From: Paenibacillus sp. J31TS4
GTDB lineage: Bacteria; Bacillota; Bacilli; Paenibacillales; NBRC-103111
NCBI RefSeq assembly: GCF_018403265.1
Contig: NZ_BOSI01000001.1
Coordinates: forward strand, 620,001 to 684,000
Length of the DNA: 64,000 nucleotides
Direction of reading: 5' to 3'
Positions 7,611-16,674 of this stretch are shown here, in pieces; within the stretch, counting starts at the first letter, position 1; every line of letters begins with the position of its first letter. The notes beneath the pieces are model-generated. The model ran no database searches and was not told the DNA's origin. It worked only from the letters and a program-made list of their open reading frames with translations. A program made the position numbers and the translations under genes.

Positions 7611-8630
7611 ATGGACAATTCCACGATCGCGATCGTCATCATCTGGGGCATGGTGTTCATCTATTCGATTCTCGGCTCAATCGATTTTGGTGCCGGGTTC
7701 TGGGCGATGGTCTACAAAACAGATGCGAACGCCGGGAAAATCGCTAACCGGTACCTGTCTCCTTCCTGGGAAGTGACCAACGTCTTCCTCGTCCTGCTCG
7801 TTGTCTCGCTCGCCGCCTTTTTCCCGCATTCCGCGGGGATTCTCGGCACCATTCTGATCGTCCCGGTTTGCCTTGTGCTGCTGCTTCTCCTGATTCGCAG
7901 CGCCTTTCTTGTCTATTCGTTCTCAGTCAAAGCGTACGGCCGCGTGCTCAACATCGTCTCGGGACTGACCGGACTTCTCATCCCCGGCCTGCTCGTAAGC
8001 GTGCTCCCCGTCACGCTCGGCGGGTTCATCGATACGGCAGGCGAGCATCCCTCGCTGCCGCTCGGCCGGCTGTTCTCCTCCCCGAGCCTGTACGCGCATG
8101 TCGGCTTCGGGCTGTCGGTCGAGCTGTTTCTGTCGGCACTGTTTCTCGCGGACTATTCGCACGAGGCCGAGAACCGGGAGGCCTACCGGCTGTTCCGCCG
8201 CGCCGCGATCGGCCTTGGCCCCACTGCTCTCGGCATGGCGCTGCTGACCGCCTTCACCATGGTGCCGGAGGCGCACTGGATCGTCGAGAATATGCAGCGT
8301 CAGGCCCCCTGGTTCCTCCTCTCGGTGGCGGCATTCGCGGTTGGCTACACAGCGCTTTGGTGGAAGCGCCGGGATGGAGGCCACGGCTTCCCCCGCGTAG
8401 CGGTAATCTCCGTCGTCGCCCAACTCGGGCTCGCCAGCTACGCTTACGGCGCCGCTCACATGCCGTATATCGTCTATCCGTTCAGCACCGTGGAGCGCGG
8501 CTTTACGAACGATGCGATGTTCTATTCTCTGCTCGGCGGGTACGTGGTAGGCGCCCTTGTCTTCCTGCCGGTTTTTTATCTCTTCTGGCGGCTGTTTCTG
8601 AAGGACAAGCGCTACCTGAAGACCGAATAG
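7611..8630 (+). CDS. ythB: Cytochrome bd-type quinol oxidase subunit II (YthB-like)
   Basis: 339-residue polytopic membrane partner of the preceding subunit I. It starts MDNSTIAIVIIWGMVFIYSILGSIDFGAGFW; the DFGAGFW motif of helix 1 is typical of CydB/CioB. About eight hydrophobic helices can be seen. It begins 11 nt after the subunit I stop with AAGGAGG overlapping the spacer, so the two are translated from one message. A strong terminator follows at 8696–8740, closing a two-gene operon. Confidence 0.9.
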   Translation: MDNSTIAIVIIWGMVFIYSILGSIDFGAGFWAMVYKTDANAGKIANRYLSPSWEVTNVFLVLLVVSLAAFFPHSAGILGTILIVPVCLVLLLLLIRSAFLVYSFSVKAYGRVLNIVSGLTGLLIPGLLVSVLPVTLGGFIDTAGEHPSLPLGRLFSSPSLYAHVGFGLSVELFLSALFLADYSHEAENREAYRLFRRAAIGLGPTALGMALLTAFTMVPEAHWIVENMQRQAPWFLLSVAAFAVGYTALWWKRRDGGHGFPRVAVISVVAQLGLASYAYGAAHMPYIVYPFSTVERGFTNDAMFYSLLGGYVVGALVFLPVFYLFWRLFLKDKRYLKTE

Positions 8631-8695
8631 CCGCTTCAATGCGATTGCCATTGTCTTGGAAGTGACTTCGTCCTCTTTCCGGTGTTTGATTGACG

Positions 8696-8740
8696 AAAAA
8701 GGCCGCAGTCCCGATTCCGACGGGACTGCGGCCGTTCTTT
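8696..8740 (+). terminator. Terminator of the ythAB operon
   Basis: GGCCGCAGTCCCG pairs perfectly with CGGGACTGCGGCC around a 7-nt loop and is followed by GTTCTTT. It lies 66 nt after the ythB stop. Confidence 0.8.
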
Positions 8741-8851
8741 CGTTGCCAGCAGGGGACATTCCACGTTCCTTCTTGTGTTCCCTCGCTGTATTGCCTGAAA
8801 CGTTACAGCTCGGCACAGGCAATTGGGAGTCAGCTTCTGGCCGAAGGGGAG

Positions 8852-10822
8852 TCAGCCCTGCTCTTTGCTCCGTTCGATCTCCTCCACCAGCTCGGCGAGC
8901 TCGGCCCAGCGATCGGTGGTCCGCTCCAGCTCCTCGGCGGCCAGCCGCTCTTCCTCAAAAAGCGTCTGAACGGCGCCAAAGTCGCTGCCCGCTTCGGCAA
9001 TCCGGGCGCGCAGCTCCTCGACCTTGTGCTCGAGCTCCGCTATGCGTTCCTCAATTATCTCCCATTCCTTCTGCTCCTTGTAACTAAGACGGCGCGCCCG
9101 CTCCCGGCTGCCGTGTGGCTTCGCCCCTCCGCTTTCGGGCGTCTCGCCAGCCCGGTCACCGGAAGCGATAACTCCGCCCGCTCCCTTGCCCGCGCGAACA
9201 TCCGGCTGCACCGCCTGCTCGTCCTCGGCCCGCTTCCTCTCAAGGTAATCGGAGTAACCGCCCTCAAAGAGCCGGATGCGCCCTTCTCCCTCGAACGCGA
9301 ACAGCCGGTCTGCCGTCTTGTCCAGGAAGTAGCGGTCGTGCGAGACAGTAATAACTGCGCCGGGAAACTGCTCCAGGTACTCTTCCAGAATCGTCAGCGT
9401 CTCGATATCCAGATCGTTGGTCGGTTCGTCGAGCAGCAGCACGTTGGGCTCGCCCATCAAGGTCCGCAGCAAGTAGAGCCGCCGGCGTTCGCCTCCGGAC
9501 AGCCGTCCGATCTGCGTCCACTGGGCGCTGGACGAAAATAGGAAGCGCTCGAGCATCTGGGACGCCGTGACCACGCTGCCGTCCTTCAGCCGGATCGTCT
9601 CTGCCGCTTCCTTGATGTATTCGATGACCCGCATCGATTCGTCCATATGGAGCGTCTCCTGCTTATAAAACGCCAGTTTGACCGTCTGCCCGACCACGAG
9701 ACGGCCCTCATCTGGCTGGAGCTCGCCGGCCAGGAGGCGCAGCAGCGTCGATTTGCCGCTTCCGTTGCGGCCGATGACGCCGATCCGGTCACGAGGCATG
9801 ACAATGTAATCGAAGCCGTCGATGAGCTTGCTGCCGCCGAGCGTCTTCGACACGCCCTCGAGCTCAATCACCTGCTTGCCGAGCCGGCTCGCAGTCACGG
9901 CAAGCTCGAGCTCTCCGTCCGTTTTGCCAGGTCCCTGCTCCATCAAGTCCTCGGCGCGCTGGATGCGCGCCTTTTGCTTCGTTGTTCTCGCCTTGGCGCC
10001 GCGGTGCAGCCAGGCCAGCTCGCGACGAAGCAGATTCTGCCGCTTGCTCTCGGAGGCGGCCTCCTGCTCTTCGCGCTCGGCCTTCTTCTCCAGGAAGACG
10101 CCGTAATTGCCGTCATAGCTGTACAGCTTGCCGCGGTCCAGCTCGAGAATCCGGTTGGCCACCCGGTCGAGGAAATAGCGATCGTGCGTTACGAGCAGGA
10201 GCGCACCCCGATACCGAGACAGATACTCCTCGAGCCATTCCACTGTTTCATTGTCGATATGGTTCGTCGGCTCGTCCAAAATGAGAAGGTCCGCCGGATG
10301 CAGCAGTGCGGCCGCGAGTGCGACACGCTTGCGCTGGCCCCCCGACAGCAGGGAAGCATCCTGTGCAAAGGCATCGATGCCGAGCTTTGAGAGGATCGTC
10401 TTGGCCTGTGTCGACGCTTCCCAGGCGCCGAGCGTATCCATACGGGACTGAGCCTCGAACAGCTTGGCCTGCTTCCTGCCGTTATCCGGATCCCGCTCCA
10501 GCTCATGAAGAGCCAGTTCGTAGTCCCGTACTGCCCGCATGACGGGCGTATCCGCCTGGAACAAATAATCAAGAACGGTCGTTCCCGGCTCGAATTCGGG
10601 CGACTGCGGCAAGTAGTCGGCCCGAAAGCGGTTCGCGTGGATGACGGATCCGGCATCCGGCGGCTCCAGGCCTGCGAGAACGCGCAGCAGCGAGGTTTTG
10701 CCCGTGCCGTTGACGCCGATCAGGCCTATGCGCTGGCCTTCCGAGATGGAGAAGGAGATGCCGTCGAACAGAACCTTGGTGCCATAGCTTTTGACCAATC
10801 CTTCTGCGGAAAGCAAATGCAT
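8852..10822 (-). CDS. yfmR: ABC-F family ATPase, YfmR/Uup type
   Basis: 656-residue cytosolic protein with two ABC cassettes joined by a charged linker of the ABC-F class, plus a C-terminal coiled coil (roughly residues 580–656, heptad-rich Glu/Arg/Leu). Walker A motifs are GVNGTGKT (36–43) and GRNGSGKST; signature motifs LLSGGQRKRV and RLSGGERRRLYLL; Walker B motifs end DEPTNHID and DEPTNDLD. The extra coiled coil and Asn-Asp variant are typical of the Uup/YfmR subgroup, which acts on stalled ribosomes and was linked to DNA in Uup. The start lies 2 nt after the M42 peptidase stop, suggesting coupled translation. Confidence 0.9.
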   Translation of the reverse strand: MHLLSAEGLVKSYGTKVLFDGISFSISEGQRIGLIGVNGTGKTSLLRVLAGLEPPDAGSVIHANRFRADYLPQSPEFEPGTTVLDYLFQADTPVMRAVRDYELALHELERDPDNGRKQAKLFEAQSRMDTLGAWEASTQAKTILSKLGIDAFAQDASLLSGGQRKRVALAAALLHPADLLILDEPTNHIDNETVEWLEEYLSRYRGALLLVTHDRYFLDRVANRILELDRGKLYSYDGNYGVFLEKKAEREEQEAASESKRQNLLRRELAWLHRGAKARTTKQKARIQRAEDLMEQGPGKTDGELELAVTASRLGKQVIELEGVSKTLGGSKLIDGFDYIVMPRDRIGVIGRNGSGKSTLLRLLAGELQPDEGRLVVGQTVKLAFYKQETLHMDESMRVIEYIKEAAETIRLKDGSVVTASQMLERFLFSSSAQWTQIGRLSGGERRRLYLLRTLMGEPNVLLLDEPTNDLDIETLTILEEYLEQFPGAVITVSHDRYFLDKTADRLFAFEGEGRIRLFEGGYSDYLERKRAEDEQAVQPDVRAGKGAGGVIASGDRAGETPESGGAKPHGSRERARRLSYKEQKEWEIIEERIAELEHKVEELRARIAEAGSDFGAVQTLFEEERLAAEELERTTDRWAELAELVEEIERSKEQG

Positions 10823-10824
10823 GA

Positions 10825-11874
10825 TCAGTCCCTCGCTTCCTCGGTAGCGTAAGCGTCCAGAAGGCGGATCGTATTCCAGAGCGCATCCCGGTGGGTGCGC
10901 TCCATCCCATGAGACGCCTGGACTCCCGGCCCCAGCAAAGCCGCTCTCAGATTGCTGCCCGCGCGTACGGCCGCGGTAGCATCGGAACTGTAATAGGGAT
11001 AGATGTCGACGGCGAAGCCGAGGCCATCCCGCTCCGCGAGCCGGATCAGCTTGCTCGTCATCTCGTAATCGTAGGGACCCGAGGAGTCTTTGGCGCAGAT
11101 CGAGACGTCCCGCTCGGTGCAGGATAGATCGTCTCCGATCGCACCCATGTCGATCGCAAGCAGCTCGCGCAGCTCGGGAGGCATGTAGGAGGACCCGTGG
11201 CCCACCTCCTCGTAGACCGACAGAAAGACATAGAGCGTGCGCGGCGGAACGACCTCGCGCCGGACGTACGATTCGAGCAGACCGAACAGGCAGGCGACGC
11301 CGGCCTTATCGTCCAAATGCCGCGACTTGATCCACCCGTTGGGTAGAAATACGGTACGCGGATCGAACGAGACATAGTCTCCCGTGCGAATGCCAAGCGC
11401 CGCCACGTCCGCGCGGTTCGCTGCTGATTCGTCCAGCCGGATCTCCATGTTCGCCTCCTCGCGCTTCAGGTCGCGGGCGTCGGGGAAGACGTGTACCGAC
11501 GGGCGGGTGCTCTGGATCGTGCCGCTGTAGGTCCGGCCATCCCGGGTATGGATGGTGCAGTACTCCCCTTCCACAGAATGCATCGAGTACCCGCCGACGG
11601 GTGTAAACCGCAGGCGCCCGTTTTCCTTAACCGAACGGACCATCGCTCCCAGCGTATCCACGTGCGCGCTCATACCGAGCGCCTCGTCGGAACGGCCGGG
11701 CAGCTTGATCAATGCGCTTCCCTTGGGAAGCCGCTCGCACGCTAGCCCGAGCTTGGCCGCTTCCTCCTCCACAAGCTTCATAATGGGACCGAAAAAGCCG
11801 CTCGGACTCGGCACGGCCAGCAGCTTCTCCAATATGCCGAGCACATATTCCTGATTCAATTCCTCTGCTTTCAT
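10825..11874 (-). CDS. M42 family metallo-aminopeptidase
   Basis: 349-residue cytosolic zinc/cobalt aminopeptidase of the M42 (FrvX/YsdC) family, normally a dodecameric shell. Metal-binding landmarks: His71 and Asp73 in SAHVDTLGAM, SRHLDDKAGVACL for the bridging Asp, and VYEEVGHG for the catalytic Glu pair. A late DIYPYYSSDATAA segment holds the last ligand Asp. The long frame opens at 12012, but the ATG at 11874 has AAGGGAAG upstream and the family N-terminus (residues NQEYVLGILEKLLAVPSPSG). Its stop almost touches the yfmR start. Confidence 0.88.
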   Translation of the reverse strand: MKAEELNQEYVLGILEKLLAVPSPSGFFGPIMKLVEEEAAKLGLACERLPKGSALIKLPGRSDEALGMSAHVDTLGAMVRSVKENGRLRFTPVGGYSMHSVEGEYCTIHTRDGRTYSGTIQSTRPSVHVFPDARDLKREEANMEIRLDESAANRADVAALGIRTGDYVSFDPRTVFLPNGWIKSRHLDDKAGVACLFGLLESYVRREVVPPRTLYVFLSVYEEVGHGSSYMPPELRELLAIDMGAIGDDLSCTERDVSICAKDSSGPYDYEMTSKLIRLAERDGLGFAVDIYPYYSSDATAAVRAGSNLRAALLGPGVQASHGMERTHRDALWNTIRLLDAYATEEARD

Positions 11875-12003
11875 ATTCGGAACTTCCCTTCTCGAGTAAT
11901 AAAATTCATCCCGTTCGGCCGAATTGGACCCGACGTCCGGGGTAATGTACAATGGTAGAACCCTATTGCAAGATGACAACTCTATTACCGGAGGTGCGAC
12001 AAA

Positions 12004-12348
12004 ATGAACCAACCTTTACCCCCCAAGACATGCAGCATTGAGCGTCTGGTCACCGTCCAGGAGGATGCGAGAAAGGTACTGAACGGCCAAAAAACCGCAA
12101 CACGGCGCAACGGGAGGTACGCCGATCCCGGCGAAGTCATGGAGCTGCAGGGTCGGGCGTTTGAAGTCCACCGCGTGTATCAGCAAACGCTCGGCGAGAT
12201 GACCGAAGCGGACGCCTTAGCCGAAGGCTTCCCCAGCCTGGAAGCGTACAAGACTTATATTGTGTCGATGCACAAAGGGATGAAGTGGTCGCCGGCCATG
12301 AAGGTCTGGGTCCACGAACTCCGCTCCGCCGGACAGACCGTCCAATAA
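12004..12348 (+). CDS. ASCH domain protein
   Basis: 114-residue protein with an ASCH-type (PUA-like) RNA-binding fold. The recognisable pattern is VLNGQKTATRRNGRYADPGEVMEL, then a beta-rich stretch, and MTEADALAEGFPSLEAYK towards the C-terminus, as in the ASCH/YqfB-like group. Such proteins bind RNA or act as amidohydrolases on modified nucleosides; which applies here cannot be told. Start ATG is preceded by ACCGGAGGTGCGACAAA. Divergent from the M42 peptidase; the hairpin at 12491–12525 is its probable terminator. Confidence 0.75.
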   Translation: MNQPLPPKTCSIERLVTVQEDARKVLNGQKTATRRNGRYADPGEVMELQGRAFEVHRVYQQTLGEMTEADALAEGFPSLEAYKTYIVSMHKGMKWSPAMKVWVHELRSAGQTVQ

Positions 12349-12735
12349 GCGGCCTTCTCGTCAACCACATTCCCACATTGCGTAGCCTCCCGATTACGGG
12401 CGGCACTCCTTGCATACTACACCGTTTCGGATCCGGTTTCAATCGCCGGCCGGTACGCCCGCCTAAGCTTGGTCAGCTTAACGGGTACAGAAAAACGCAT
12501 GTCCCACTTAGGGTCATGCGTTTTTGTTAGCTCCATTGCTTCTTGAGGGCCTACGGCGCTCGACTCCAAATGTCAGAGGTCGGCTTCAACGCCTCACGGA
12601 CCGCCGGCGCGCATTCACTCCCATACTATCACTGGACAAGACGCCTTCGGTGCGAGGTGCGCCAGGCTATCGCATGGAAAAGGCGCCTCCGGCGAGTGGT
12701 GTGACGCTGCGGGACGGTAGCCGCTCATGCGGGTA
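12349..12735. other. 387-nt intergenic region
   Basis: Contains the hairpin at 12491–12525 and otherwise no ORF with a ribosome site, tRNA or repeat that I can support. The stretch 12545–12735 is GC-rich with short imperfect palindromes. Confidence 0.6.
12491..12525. terminator. Hairpin terminator
   Basis: AAAAACGCATG and CATGCGTTTTT flank a 13-nt loop; the A and T runs make it functional in both directions. It is 140 nt past the ASCH gene and about 210 nt past the convergent yfmM stop. Confidence 0.65.
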
Positions 12736-14286
12736 TTAAGCCCGGAGGGACCAGGCCTCGACGTCCCAAAGCTTGGTGACCCAGCCTTCGTAGAAGTCCG
12801 GCTCGTGGCAGACGAGCAGCACCGTACCCTTGTATTCCTTTAGGGCGCGCTGCAGCTCTTCCTTCGCCACCACATCAAGATGATTTGTCGGCTCATCGAA
12901 GAGGAGCCAGTTGCTCTCGCGCATGAACAGCTTGCACAGCCGGACTTTGGCCTGCTCGCCGCCGCTCAGCATGCTCATGGGCCGAGTAATATGCTCGTTC
13001 TTGAGGCCGCACCGGGCCAGTGCCCCGCGCACCTCATGCTGGTTCATATGCGGAAATTCGTTCCATACTTCGTCGATCGGCGTCTTGGAACCCGCCTTGA
13101 CCTCCTGTTCGAAGTAGGACGGGTACAGGAAATCACCGAGATAGGTCGTGCCGCCGAGCGGCGGAATCTTGCCGAGTATCGTCTTGAGCAGCGTCGATTT
13201 GCCGACGCCGTTGCAGCCGACGATCGCGATTTTGTCTCCCCGCTCAATAGTCATGTCCATCTTGGGCAGTAGCGGAGTGGAATACCCGATCTCCATCCCT
13301 TTTGCCTCGAAGACGATGCGTCCGCTTGCGCGCGATTCCTTGATCGCAAACGTCGGCTTCGCCGCCTCCTCGGGACGGTCGATCCGATCGATCCGGTCCA
13401 GCTGCTTCTGCCGGCTCTTAGCGCGGCCTGACGTCGAATAACGTGCCTTGTTCCGCTGGATGAAGTCTTCCTGTTTCTTGATGAATTCCTGCTGCTTCTC
13501 ATAAGCGTCGATATGCTGGTTCTTGTTGATATCCGCCATTGTGAGGAACTTCTCGTAATTCGCACTGTATCGGGTGAGCTTGGCGAATTCCAAGTGGTAG
13601 ATGACATTGACCACCTGATTCATGAAGTCGGTATCGTGGGAGATGAGAACGAAGGCGTACGGATATTCCTTCAGATAGTTCGTCAGCCACTGGATATGCT
13701 CCACGTCCAAATAGTTCGTCGGCTCATCGAGAAGCAGAACGGTCGGCTGCTCAAGAAGAAGCTTAGCGAGCAGCACCTTGGTCCGCTGACCTCCGCTTAA
13801 GCTAGCCACGTCGCGCTCGAGACCGATCGCGTCGATGCCGAGGCCGTTCGCCATCTCCTCTACCTTCACATCGAGCAGATAAAATCCGCTATGATCCAGC
13901 TGCTCCTGGATTTCTCCCATTTGCTCAAGGAGAAGCTCCAGCTCCTCCGGTGTCGCATCCCCCATGCGCTCGGTAATGGCCATAAGTTCCTTTTCCCGTT
14001 CGAAAAGCGGCAAAAAGGCGCTGCGCAGCACATCCCGGATGGTTTGGCCGGCGGTCAGCTTGGAATGCTGATCCAAATAGCCGTAACGGATGCGGGGTGT
14101 CCATTCGACCTTCCCCTGGTCCTTCAGCAGCTGGCCTGTCAGTATATTCATGAGCGTCGACTTGCCGACGCCGTTAGCGCCGACCAGCCCGACATGCTCG
14201 CCGGCCAGAAGACGGAACGAAACATTTTTGAATAAGACCCGGTCCCCGAAGCTGTGGCTCAGGTCTTCAACGGTTAGTAGACTCAT
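12736..14286 (-). CDS. yfmM: ABC-F family ATPase, YfmM type
   Basis: 516-residue ABC-F protein, the third in this 10-kb stretch. The N-terminus SLLTVEDLSHSFGDRVLFKNVSFRLL and Walker A GANGVGKST match B. subtilis YfmM closely; second cassette Walker A GCNGVGKST. Signatures LSGGQRTKVL and LSGGEQAKVRL, Walker B DEPTNYLD and DEPTNHLD are intact. A linker between the cassettes (residues about 250–320) is basic and helical, suited to reach the ribosome. Start at 14286 is chosen on family similarity; the ribosome site there is poor (GGGAG at about 15 nt). Confidence 0.88.
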   Translation of the reverse strand: MSLLTVEDLSHSFGDRVLFKNVSFRLLAGEHVGLVGANGVGKSTLMNILTGQLLKDQGKVEWTPRIRYGYLDQHSKLTAGQTIRDVLRSAFLPLFEREKELMAITERMGDATPEELELLLEQMGEIQEQLDHSGFYLLDVKVEEMANGLGIDAIGLERDVASLSGGQRTKVLLAKLLLEQPTVLLLDEPTNYLDVEHIQWLTNYLKEYPYAFVLISHDTDFMNQVVNVIYHLEFAKLTRYSANYEKFLTMADINKNQHIDAYEKQQEFIKKQEDFIQRNKARYSTSGRAKSRQKQLDRIDRIDRPEEAAKPTFAIKESRASGRIVFEAKGMEIGYSTPLLPKMDMTIERGDKIAIVGCNGVGKSTLLKTILGKIPPLGGTTYLGDFLYPSYFEQEVKAGSKTPIDEVWNEFPHMNQHEVRGALARCGLKNEHITRPMSMLSGGEQAKVRLCKLFMRESNWLLFDEPTNHLDVVAKEELQRALKEYKGTVLLVCHEPDFYEGWVTKLWDVEAWSLRA

Positions 14287-14422
14287 ATTGGCAATGTAAA
14301 CTCCCTGTCTGGTAGGATAGCTTGCGTCGTATTTCAAAAATAAATTATATCACGCCGCATCCCGTTCAGGGAAGCCAATCGTGCAGAAACCGGCTGCACG
14401 GGGGAGTTCGCAGCCGTTTCGC

Positions 14423-16081
14423 TTAAGCAGTCCCGTTCTCTCCGAGCCGATAGACGGCTTCCACGGCCGCATAGCGGATTCTATCCTCGTGTCGGAGTAA
14501 ATACTCCTCATACGGGACCATCCGGGTGCCGTTGAGATAGCTCCCGTTACGCGAGCCGAGATCCTTGACCAAATAGCTACCGTCCTCCGCGCTGCGCGAG
14601 AAGGACAGATGCAGCCGGGAAACGCCGGCTGTCTCGTCTACGTAATCGACCTGCCCGGCTTCCCGTCCGACCAGAAACTGCTCCCTGGTGAGCTCGACAG
14701 TCTCCTTCCCCTGATCCCTAGCGATTACGAGGACGGGGACGACGCGAGCGGGATGGGCGGCATTCCCGAGGAAGACGGTCGCGTCCGAAGCCAGCAGCGT
14801 CGTCCGCATGGCCAGTCCGCTGTAGTAAGCTCCTCCCGCATCCCGAAGCCCTGACGGGTGGCTCGGCCGCATGTTGTGGGAACGAGGTGGCGGGACAGAA
14901 GGCGCCGCCAGCTCCCTGCCCGGTAACGAAGCGCTCGCGTCGGAGCGCTCTCCTGGCACCGGCGCATCCTCTCTGTGCCGATAAGCCGCAGTCGGTCCAT
15001 TGGATTCCCCTTGTTCAGACCCGCTGGCAGCCGCTATCGGCTCTCTTATTGCCGCTTGATGTTCAGCGGGTTCCGTCGGCTCCCATTTCCATACGGGCAG
15101 CGGTTCTTCGTCCAGTTCTGAAGGTTCCGTCTTCTGCTGACGAGTCCGTCTCGCATCCGCTCGTTTGGCCAGCAAATAACCGCCCGCCAGCGCCACAACG
15201 CTGATGCCCAGCGCTGCATTCAAAGCCGTATCCGAGCGGATCAGCAAATAAGGGGTCCAAGCTCCAATCACCAGCAGGACGGGCAGCAGCATAAGAAGAC
15301 GCGGGTACGCGAGGGCGAGCCAAGAAGCTTTGTCCCCCTCGTCCTTCGTTTCGCGGGTGAGCCCTTCCCACTCCTCAAACCGGAACAGGTCCGACGGAGC
15401 GTCTGTTTCTGCCCTTTGCCTCTCTCCCAATCCCGCGTCTTCCGGGGCAAGGGCAGGCAAACCTAACCGTTCCTTCGGCGGTGCGGGATCTTCCACCTGG
15501 CCGAGACTCTGCCATAGCAGCTGCTTCCACTCCCCAAGGCTCGCGTCCGGATCGGCAAGTAGAGCTTCCAGCTCCCTCCGGGATTTCTCCGGCACTTCCG
15601 TCTTCTGCAGAAGAGAGCGGACCAGCTCCGCAAATTGCTCCAGTACGGCCGGTTTGTCCGGCAGCTCCAGCACCGGCACGTACATCAGAGCCGGCTCGAG
15701 CATATCTTTCTCCACAAAGATCCACCTCGCATCCAGGACGAAGCGTTCCTCCTGCAGCAAATAGACCCTGCTCTCTTCGACCGTAAAAAGGACTGCGTAA
15801 AGCATCCGACAAAGCTGATGATAGCCCGGTGTCGTTCGGGCAAGCGCATCCGCAAGACTCCGCTTTCCCGTCAGCCGGTAATGCAGCCGGACGATCGAAT
15901 CCGCCTCCTCGATGTCCAGACTGAGCAGCCCGGGAACCCGATACGTATCGAGCATAATCGCTTCCGTCGCCGCTAGCTCCTCACGCCGGAGAGGCTTCTC
16001 TCTTGATAAGACGAGGTCGACGTCCCGCCTACGGATCAGCTCGGCTTGCAGCCCGTACAAGTGCTGGATACGCTCGCTCAT
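14423..16081 (-). CDS. DUF6382/FHA domain membrane protein of the Tad locus
   Basis: 552-residue protein with three parts: an N-terminal DUF6382-like region (1–230), two adjacent membrane helices around residues 265–310, a low-complexity Pro/Ser/Glu linker, and a C-terminal FHA domain (about 455–545). The FHA core is complete: VGRE, the VSRLHLSFS phosphopeptide-binding strand and KDLGSRNGSYLNGT. It should bind phosphothreonine peptides at the cytosolic face of the membrane. Start ATG at 16081 overlaps the prepilin peptidase stop (ATGA), proving coupling. As last gene of the pilus operon it is the likely reader for the Ser/Thr kinase at the other end. Confidence 0.8.
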   Translation of the reverse strand: MSERIQHLYGLQAELIRRRDVDLVLSREKPLRREELAATEAIMLDTYRVPGLLSLDIEEADSIVRLHYRLTGKRSLADALARTTPGYHQLCRMLYAVLFTVEESRVYLLQEERFVLDARWIFVEKDMLEPALMYVPVLELPDKPAVLEQFAELVRSLLQKTEVPEKSRRELEALLADPDASLGEWKQLLWQSLGQVEDPAPPKERLGLPALAPEDAGLGERQRAETDAPSDLFRFEEWEGLTRETKDEGDKASWLALAYPRLLMLLPVLLVIGAWTPYLLIRSDTALNAALGISVVALAGGYLLAKRADARRTRQQKTEPSELDEEPLPVWKWEPTEPAEHQAAIREPIAAASGSEQGESNGPTAAYRHREDAPVPGERSDASASLPGRELAAPSVPPPRSHNMRPSHPSGLRDAGGAYYSGLAMRTTLLASDATVFLGNAAHPARVVPVLVIARDQGKETVELTREQFLVGREAGQVDYVDETAGVSRLHLSFSRSAEDGSYLVKDLGSRNGSYLNGTRMVPYEEYLLRHEDRIRYAAVEAVYRLGENGTA

Positions 16082-16593
16082 AGCCATATTCCTCCTTCAA
16101 CGAGCGTAACTGCAAACGCGGGAGCGACGGCGAGCATGAACGGAAACCGGGTCAAGTCGTTACCGGTAAAACGGAACGCCCGCCGATTCCCGAGGAACAA
16201 CAAATCAAAAAAGCGAAATGCTGCCTCTTTTGCTTTGGTCAGCAGCACGCGTTTGGCCAAAAAGAACCCGATGCCGATGACGAAAGCGAACAGAAGCGAG
16301 TAAGCCATGCACGTCAGCACAAACGGCATGCCAGCTATCGCCCCCAATGCTGCGAACAGCTTCACATCCCCCGCTCCTACTGCCCGGAACGCATAGAGAA
16401 GAAGCATAATAACAAATCCGGCTGCAAGACCCGCAAAGGAGAACAGGAATCCCTCCCAGCCTCCTGGCAGGCTGTGGACCAATAGGCCGCCGGCCGTGCC
16501 GGCTACCGTGAACCGGTTGTATATTTTTGCGTTTTTCAAGTCTGTGATGAAGGAAGCCGCTATTAAGCCGCTTGCCATGGTCAGTTCCAGCAT
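16078..16593 (-). CDS. Prepilin peptidase (A24 family, CpaA/TadV)
   Basis: 171-residue integral membrane aspartyl protease that cleaves and may methylate Flp prepilins. The two catalytic aspartates are Asp18 (ITDLKNAKIYN) and Asp76 in the GAGD motif (AVGAGDVKLFAALG). Six hydrophobic segments are visible; the N-terminal methylase domain of PilD is absent, as in CpaA/TadV. It sits in the pilus operon directly after the second TadE-like gene and shares an ATGA overlap with the FHA gene. Its substrate is almost surely the 73-residue Flp pilin encoded at 20603–20824. Confidence 0.9.
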   Translation of the reverse strand: MLELTMASGLIAASFITDLKNAKIYNRFTVAGTAGGLLVHSLPGGWEGFLFSFAGLAAGFVIMLLLYAFRAVGAGDVKLFAALGAIAGMPFVLTCMAYSLLFAFVIGIGFFLAKRVLLTKAKEAAFRFFDLLFLGNRRAFRFTGNDLTRFPFMLAVAPAFAVTLVEGGIWL

Positions 16594-16674
16594 CGTATCC
16601 TCTCCCTTCTTTCCATGAACTCCCGGCCGTCTCGAAAGTGTCGTAGGACATGCGCGTCCAGCCGGATTTCTTGT

